Positions 57,787-64,000 of a DNA stretch of 64,000 nucleotides are shown in pieces. The DNA lies in NCBI GenBank assembly GCA_922989275.2, contig OV277870.1, forward strand, positions 39,118,356 to 39,182,355, written 5' to 3'. Position 1 is the stretch's first letter. Each line of letters opens with the position of its first letter. This DNA is from Gari tellinella. Taxonomy: Eukaryota; Mollusca; Bivalvia; Cardiida; Psammobiidae. A program made the translations under genes and the position numbers. The notes under the pieces are model-generated. The model saw only the letters and a program-made list of their open reading frames with translations. It was not told the origin of the DNA and made no database searches.

Positions 57787-58500
57787 AGCAAGATAAAGAT
57801 CATTACTTATGCCGCCAAATATCTTCAAATTTTCAGCTAAGTGCGGTTTCTAAATAAATGCATTCACGATAACAGATTATTCAACAGTTTTATCTCTACT
57901 TTGAATAATGTCCATTAGACCATTGATTCACTGACATAATGTAATCCGCTTAAGATGTCGTCTGTACTACATAAAATTTTATTTCCCACATTTAACAACC
58001 GATTTTACTTAGGAAACATGATATGAGTGAAAATATGTATAGCCTGGTCAGATGCCGAGTTATCTGGAGTCTGATCTGGATCCACTCTGTTTGCAACTGT
58101 CAGCTTATTCGGTCTTGGAAGTGAACGCGTTCAGAAAGAATGTCAAAAAAAAATTAACCGCTTGACTGCCTTGCCCCCAGTCCAAATTGTACTCGGGGAA
58201 AGGCAGTTAATTTGAGGGGTTAATATTTTTTAGGCAATACAAGTAATTATTTCCAAATAATTCATAATCAAACCATTAATTCACAAGTTGAATTTCGATA
58301 AAGTCAATCTCACTTAAGTCGACCATACCCGTATTTCAAAGTTAAAACGTGGCTTAGTCACGTTTTAACTTTGAAATATGGGTATGTTCGAACTAACGCG
58401 AATTCGAATTATTGAGTTTCGATTGCATTCTTAAAACTGCTGTTGAACCTCGATACCTAGCGCCATCTAGCGCCGCCATCATTTGACGAACTTGACGTAT
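57787..58500. other. Spacer with one family-1 and one family-6 foldback
   Basis: 58030-58098 is a worn family-1 hairpin (CTGGTCAGATGCCGAGTTAT). 58314-58396 is a family-6 foldback, CATACCCGTATTTCAAAG / CTTTGAAATATGGGTATG, with ACGTGGCTTAGTCACGT apex. Nothing coding. Confidence 0.5.
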
Positions 58501-58522
58501 TTCTATAGTTGAATGATGATAC

Positions 58523-59128
58523 AGTGTTCCCTCCCTACACGGCCCTCCGAACAACAACTCCCTCCTTACAACGACCCTTGTCGTAGTTCCTTGAACAGAA
58601 CAACAATGTCTAACGCTTTCACTGCTGCAATACCTGCTGTGTTTTCTTAAAGACTTTTCTTCAGTCCGTTGAGGGACCACCAGCATATTGTTCTGGAGGT
58701 GTCAATGTAACTGTCAAATAACGTGCAGTTTACCTGGTGAAGTCCAGACTATACTCATGCTCTAGTGATTTTCAATGGTTATTTCTAACCAAACTATCAA
58801 AAGGTAGAGTCTCACACAAGACGCTTCAATGGTTCAATATGCACAAGACCCATGCTTTTTGCAAGGAAATTGACAGTAAATAATCTGGCAAGGCGTTATG
58901 ACCATATGTCTTTAAAGTAACATATAAGTGGACATTTTGATAGAATAAGTATAATGACGAATGACAAACAGCTTAAATACAGATCAAATGCCGCGTTATG
59001 CGGTGTCTGATCTGGATTCAAGCTGTTAGCAAATGTAAGCAAAGTTTTAATTTCCCTCTTTATAACGACAACCTCCGAACAACATACACAATCTGTGACT
59101 CCCATCGGGTGTCGTAGAGAGGGAGCAC
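58523..59128. mobile_element. GTGTTCCCTCC-type MITE with family-1 hairpin
   Basis: Ends AGTGTTCCCTCCCTAC / GTAGAGAGGGAGCACT. The hairpin at about 58963-59030 has arms AGCTTAAATACAGATCAAATG / GTCTGATCTGGATTCAAGCT and apex CCGCGTTATGCGG. Longer than its sister at 39043 because of an extra 300 bp in the left half. Confidence 0.6.
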
Positions 59129-59146
59129 TTTAATTCCATATCGCTT

Positions 59147-59654
59147 AACACTTTAATCCATAACCTGTTCCTAGTATTGAAAACAAGTGACCACTTGAAA
59201 CAGGTTGAAAGTAAAGCAGAATGCGCCTTAACCCTTTCCCTTATAGAAGCGACTTTTAGCGCATTTATTTTATTCATCCGCCAAAGAAAATAGTTCCATT
59301 TTATACTGTCATGAATATGTACCGTAAGAAATATTTTCTATATCCTAGCAGATAGTAACTTAAAGCAGGCTGAAAGTAAAGCAGAATGCGCCCTAGGGCG
59401 CATTCTACTTTACTTTCAACCTGCTTTAATAGGTCTCATATCTTAACTACTAGAAACAGGCTATGTGGTAATGGGTTAAGGCGCATTCTGCTTTACGTTC
59501 AGCCTGCTTAAGCTATTATCTGCTAGAATAATCAACATATTTCCTATGATACATATATATGACTACATATAAATGGGAAATAGTTTCTTCAGTATATGAA
59601 TAAGTGCACATTAAAGATGTAAAAAATGCATATCTATGGAGTAAAGGGTTTTAT
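59147..59654. mobile_element. Family-3 element with a sister element inserted at its hairpin apex
   Basis: The outer element runs TTAACACTTTAATCC (59147) to GGAGTAAAGGGTTTTA. Its hairpin arms are GTTGAAAGTAAAGCAGAATG (ending at GCGCC, 59227) and GGCGCATTCTGCTTTACG (from 59480). Exactly at the apex TTAA sits a complete element, 59228-59479, with ends TTAACCCTTTCCCTTATAG / GTAATGGGTTAA and its own hairpin at 59361-59430. Removing it leaves the palindrome GCGCCTTAAGGCGC, the apex seen in intact copies, and demonstrates the TTAA duplication. Confidence 0.8.
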
Positions 59655-59689
59655 CATATAACTTGCGGTCTGGGAGTAATATAAAGCAA

Positions 59690-60050
59690 TTATGTAAATA
59701 TCGTAATCCACTAGTGGAATATCGTATTTTGGGCTCCGGCCCAGCCTGTTCGTCCACAAGCGCTACATGTAGCGGGACGCCAAATGACGTCATTTGTGAC
59801 GGCGTTAACGTAAACAACGTAACGTTTTGGCGGAAAATACATATAGCGGAGAGTCTACAAACTACGGCTTCATTTAGTTTTGCATGTGCTTAAAATTGTT
59901 ATATGATTAATAGAATATCATATTCGTGCTCATTATTTATCATTTTTAATAAACTCGTTCAAGACTAAAATGAATATGACGCTCGCCAAGGCTCGCGTCA
60001 TATTATTTTAGTCAACTCGTTTATTAAAAATGATAAATAATGAGCCCTCA
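59690..60050 (-). repeat. Inverted duplicate of 42800-43140, with foldback
   Basis: 59934-60045 is a foldback (TTTTTAATAAACTCGTTC / CTCGTTTATTAAAAATG, apex CGCTCGCCAAGGCTCGCG). Together with AAATGACGTCATTTG and GCGGAAAATACATA it matches the 42800-43140 element in reverse. Non-coding repeat. Confidence 0.55.
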
Positions 60051-60091
60051 TACAATATCCTCTATAAGTCGTATATCCTCATATTTCAAAG

Positions 60092-60338
60092 TTAACCCCT
60101 TCACTCTCAATGACGTCATAAAACGTATTTGCAAACACTTTTGACCCTAATCAGACGTCACGTAACACGGCGTCTCATTAGGATCAAAACTGTTTGACAC
60201 TTGTTTTGAAATAACATCAGTTAAACCGCATTAAATCTAACTTTGAAACGATATTGCAGACAACAATATTGAAGCAGACGACAATATGGCAGGGGAGGGG
60301 TAAAAATCTCACGATAGATTTGATCATGAAAGGGTTAA
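60092..60338. mobile_element. TTAA-flanked MITE with family-1 hairpin
   Basis: 247 bp: TTAACCCCTTCACTCTC to CATGAAAGGGTTAA. The hairpin at about 60130-60205 has an atypical core, TAATCAGACGTCACGTAACA / GGCGTCTCATTAGG. Confidence 0.7.
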
Positions 60339-60469
60339 AGCGGAACTGAGCCACATTCAAATTTTGAAATACGGGTAAGTTTAAGTGAAGTGAGATGGAG
60401 TTAATGAACATCGACTGCATATCAAAACAGAGATTTAGGACGGAAATACGCGTGAATCTTTCGGGTTCA

Positions 60470-60724
60470 CAGGGCTGCCATTTCTCCGGATTTTTCCTAA
60501 ATCTCCGGATTTTTTCCCTGTACATGGTAGATTAAAGCATGCTGAAAGTAAAGCAGAATGCGCCCTAAGGCGCATTCTGCTTTACTTACAGCCTGCTTTA
60601 AGAAGTCGCATGTCAACAAAATAAGAAAAAGGCTATGGGGTCAAGGTACGATTCGTAAAATCGCACTTGAAAAATTCAAATTTGGAATTCTTAGGATTTT
60701 TCATGTCAACTTATGGCAGCCCTG
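60470..60724. mobile_element. CAGGGCTGCC MITE with family-3 hairpin, copy 2
   Basis: 255 bp with inverted ends CAGGGCTGCCAT / ATGGCAGCCCTG. The hairpin at 60533-60602 has arms TTAAAGCATGCTGAAAGTAA / TTACTTACAGCCTGCTTTAA and GCGCCCTAAGGCGC apex. The same hairpin core occurs in TTAA elements with unrelated ends. Confidence 0.7.
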
Positions 60725-61749
60725 GATTCATGTCAATTCAATTCCAATTTTAGTAAAGTCGGTTCATATATAACATTTTAACATTAGCTATGTATAGCTA
60801 TTTACTGATCATACAGGTACAGTATTAAAACAACTTTATATTATCTATTATCAATTATTTATATCATCATCGACATTTATATCACCATCGTCATTATTAG
60901 TAACAAAGCTTTTATTACCAATTTTTTGTTTTAAATTAAAAACAGTAGTTTATTACTGGTAGATACCTACATATATGTATTTCTATTAACATGTTCACAA
61001 TTTTTAAAAAAGATTTAATAAAATAGTTAAATAAAACTATCTACATAATCTCAAAGCGATGTTGAAAGAAGTTAGCAATTTAAATATTTTTGTAAACGTA
61101 TCATTCATGAGTGACAACAGTTAAACAAGCGAAAAACATAGCCACGCCACACAATGTTGCCTCGTGTCAGAATATTTATGTTTGTAATAAGTATCTGACG
61201 AGCGTGAAGTCCACACTAAGTTATTCCTCTTCTCCACATCAATTCACGTCAATTTAGAATAACCATACCATCTGTACCGAACACCTGTGAATGTACAGTC
61301 AAACTCCATTATCTCGAAATCGGTTAAGTCGAACATACCTGTATTTGAGAGTTAAAACGTGGCTAAGCCACGTTTTAACTCTCAATTACAGGTATGTTCG
61401 GCTTAACCGATAATGAAATAACGCGATTCATGTGTCGAAATATCGAATACTTCGAGTTAAGTGAGTTCGAGATATGGAAGAAGTTTGGTTGTACGTTTGT
61501 ATATCATGAATGTCTAAACGCCGGAAAATTGTTCTCCAAAGGTCACCTGTGAAGAGTTTTTGGTATATATTTAAACATTTCCATAGTCAACCCTTGTCCG
61601 GTTATTAGCCTTTACTGAAAGGAGCTGTCTGATCAGGGTCTGCACTGTTTTCGAATAAAATCTGTCTGAACTTAATAATCACTATTTCCAAAGGGAAGTA
61701 TTGCCGTATTTCATTAGTCAATAAATGTTTATTGTTTGCGGGTTTTATT
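60725..61749. other. AT-rich spacer with a family-6 foldback
   Basis: 61320-61410 is a family-6 foldback: GTCGAACATACCTGTATTTG / CAATTACAGGTATGTTCGGC with AGTTAAAACGTGG stem. Otherwise no gene or repeat seen. Confidence 0.5.
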
Positions 61750-62690
61750 TGCTCATGAACAGACTCAATTAAATCGAGTCTGCTATTTTCAGTATTTGCT
61801 TTGTTTTCTGTGCTTTCAAAGGATCTCCCCTTATTCAGATTTATATAATTCACAACAGCAATGTTAAGTGCTTGTGTGGCGGCTGTAAAAAGTCGCCCCG
61901 TACTTCATTCTCAGTGTTGTTATACTTTCTGGTCCTTTGGTATCATTGATTTCAGCGCATTTACAGTTGAAAGTTGAATTCCGCTTAAGCCGGTGCTAGG
62001 GGGCGTGAGCACTGTTGCATATTTCAGTATTGCTCATGAACAGACTCAATTAAACCGAGTCTGCTATTTTCAGTATTTGCTTTGTTTTCTGTGCTTTCAA
62101 AGGATCTCCCCTTATTCAGATTTATATAATTCACAACAGCAGATGTTAAGTGCTTGTGCGACGGCTGTAAAAAGTCGCCCCGTACTTCATTCTCAGTGTT
62201 GTTATACTTTCTGGTCCTTTGGTATCATTGATTTCAGCGCATTTACAGTTGAAAGTTGAATTCCGCTTAAGCCGGTGCTAGGGGGCGTGAGCACTGTTGC
62301 ATGTTTCAGTATTGCTCATGAACAGACTCAATTAAACCGAGTCTGCTATTTTCAGTATTTGCTTTGTTTTCTGTGCTTTCAAAGGATCTGCCCTTATTCA
62401 GATTTATATAATTCACAACAGCAGATGTTAAGTGCTTGTGTGGCGGCTGTAAAAAGTCGCCCCGTACTTCATTCTCAGTGTTGTTATACTTTCTGGTCCT
62501 TTGGTATCATTGATTTCAGCGCATTTACAGTTGAAAGTTGAATTCCGCTTAAGCTGGTGCTAGGGGGCGTGAGCACTGTTGCATATTTCAGTATTGCTCA
62601 TGAACAGACTCAATTAAACCGAGTCTGCTATTTTCAGTATTTGCTTTGTTTTCTGTGCTTTCAAAGGATCTCCCCTTATTCAGATTTATA
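61750..62690 (+). repeat. 282-bp tandem satellite, about 3.3 units
   Basis: Units begin TGCTCATGAACAGACTCAAT at 61750, 62031, 62313 and 62595, a period of 281-282 bp with very few differences between units. Shared internal words are AAAAAGTCGCCCCGTACTTC and GGTGCTAGGGGGCGTGAGCA. Frames at 61993 and 62275 are the same chance reading repeated. An inverted partial copy is at 15905-16315. Confidence 0.85.
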
Positions 62691-62985
62691 TTCTTTTTAT
62701 ATATGAATAATTTAACAGTGACAATATGATGCGGCATTGCCCATGGTATATAGAAACATTTGAATTTTCCATAGTTGATCGTGCATATTAATTCACACAA
62801 CCCTTACCTTTATAATGGACAACTCCAACTTTCACTTAAGTCATGTCCATTTTTTACGATTAAGAGTTTTTTAACAATACATTGAAAACTTTCAAACAGC
62901 GTATATCCTGGTGAGATGGCTCATGCCCTCTAATCAGGGTATTAACTATTTGCATAGGACAAGTCTACTATTTACGGGAACAGTG

Positions 62986-63730
62986 GAGAAAACGTTATCC
63001 TTTCCCGTTTTTAAAAACGCAAACGAAACGCAAAGCACTAAATTGTAGATATCAGGACAAATTTTGACAATTCTGACTACTAGTTTTAAAGCGACTCGCA
63101 ACCAGATGGTGCATTAAAAATAGTAATTTGTAAATATGTGTCAAACGCTTATATAAATGGTAAAGAATTAGATTAGGATAAGAAATTCTGTTTAAAAAAA
63201 ATGTATTTCAATAAAAAAAAATATTGGTCTCTGGTGGGATTCGAACCCGGGGCCTGGCATTGGCGGACAGAAGGCAAAATAGGGGAAACCGCTTAGACCA
63301 ATGGACCACGGAACTATCCGTTTATCTCGGATCGATTTAACGTATTTCAATGTGTAGCGATGAAGGTGCATACAACTTCGTAATTCGGCTCGTGTTTATG
63401 TCTGAGCCCGTGTAGAGAAGCAACAACAACAACTATACCGTCTACTAGTCGGTATAGAAAAACGATGGAAAATATCTAAAAATCTAAGATTCGGTGACGA
63501 TTCTTGAGACTTTTTTTGGACTGATCATATTTTTTTAATGTCAGAAGCCAAATAATGCCACAAATTTGCTTTTATTTGAGTATTTTATTTTATTTTGACA
63601 AGTACACCATCCGGTTGCGAGTCCCTTTAATCTGAGTGGCAAACAGTCTGGAGCCTGATCAGACGCCGGGTTACCAAACTGTTTGCAATGGAAATAATAG
63701 TTTTAGCGTAAACGCGTTTATTGGGAAAGA
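62986..63730. mobile_element. TA-type MITE with family-1 hairpin, copy 3, split by the tRNA-like element
   Basis: Left CAGTGGAGAAAACG and GCACTAAATTGTAGATATC; right GGCAAACAGTCTGGAGCCTG then AAACGCGTTTATTGGGAAAG. It aligns with 28200-28445 and 56970-57215, but 63086-63630 is inserted at a TTAA within it. The hairpin has lost most of its second arm (GCCGGGTTACCAAACTG). Confidence 0.65.
63086..63630 (-). mobile_element. TTAA-flanked element with tRNA-like core, copy 2
   Basis: 545 bp between TTAA at 63086 and 63627, in reverse orientation to 55331-55869. Ends GCGACTCGCAACCAG / CCGGTTGCGAGTCCCT. The tRNA-like part (63228-63318, minus strand) shares GGGTTCGAATCCCACCAGAG with copy 1 but differs upstream (GTGGTCCATTGGTCTAAGCG). 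It sits inside the TA-type MITE, which gives a clear empty site. Confidence 0.7.
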
Positions 63731-64000
63731 AATATCGTCTTATATGTACATTCACCTTGTAAAGTCTGTATGTAATTGTATTAAAAATTTGCGGTACATC
63801 TGTCGATGAACCTACACTTCGGAACTGGTATTAGCCAGTTCGGATTTCGCCCTGCTATTCGTGGACTTCTTCAAATAGACTATATCGGGCACTTAACACT
63901 AAGCTCCCATTGGTCGACGGTCATATGACACTAGCGGAGTGATACAGACCCATAGGTCGTTGCCATCGCGTTGCTATGTGTGTAAATGGGTTAAAAAACA
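63731..64000. other. End of window, nothing recognised
   Basis: No gene, hairpin or terminal repeat seen in the last 270 bp. Confidence 0.3.

Noticed and set aside
61993..62541. Two identical-looking 88-codon frames
   Set aside because: The same chance reading of the 282-bp satellite in successive units.

Overview
The window looks like nuclear DNA of a bivalve mollusc. It has C1q-domain genes with short secretory leaders, intron-exon structure with GT/AG borders, AT-rich spacers, many short non-autonomous transposons and satellites of molluscan type. A heterodont or venerid clam is a guess; the species cannot be fixed from sequence alone. There is no prokaryotic gene organisation, rRNA, CRISPR array or intact transposase.

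Genes. A tandem plus-strand cluster of secreted, C1q-domain-containing (C1qDC) proteins is the only clear host gene content. Four two-exon genes are complete (27855-32084, 35243-36794, 39519-41018, 47701-49172). A fifth, at 1614-2071, has only its C1q exon in the window. Exon 1 encodes a signal peptide, a coiled coil and an acidic tail. A phase-1 intron then leads to exon 2, which begins with a basic RIRR-type (furin-like) motif followed by the C1q domain. Three genes have exons of exactly 340 and 458 nt (265 aa). An E-box and GATA-type sites lie about 90-110 bp before three of the ATGs. Genes 3 and 5 sit in duplicated blocks of nearly 3 kb. Such proteins are usually haemolymph lectin-like recognition molecules; that role here is inferred from family.

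Mobile DNA. 1-527 is a transposon end packed with ACCGAT motifs. 9483-13693 and 19034-23410 are two copies of a 4.2-4.4 kb element with long inverted termini and 6-bp target duplications. 14750-17300, 37480-38510 and 61750-62690 are satellite arrays. 51146-52438 is a CGA/TCG-rich insertion. LINE remains lie at 29430-29896 and 52860-53960, a Penelope-like GIY-YIG fragment at 30857-31497 inside the intron of gene 2, and a Harbinger-like fragment at 49967-50146.

The most unusual layer is a dense set of short (200-270 bp) elements, each carrying a near-perfect 65-80 bp hairpin. Three hairpin cores recur. Two of them occur inside elements with unrelated ends (TTAA...CCCTTT, TA-CAGTGGA, GTGTTCCCTCC, CAGGGCTGCC). 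Their apices differ between copies by paired, compensatory changes. Several elements are inserted in the TTAA of other copies, once at the exact apex of a hairpin. This modular hairpin system is the best candidate for something under-described here.
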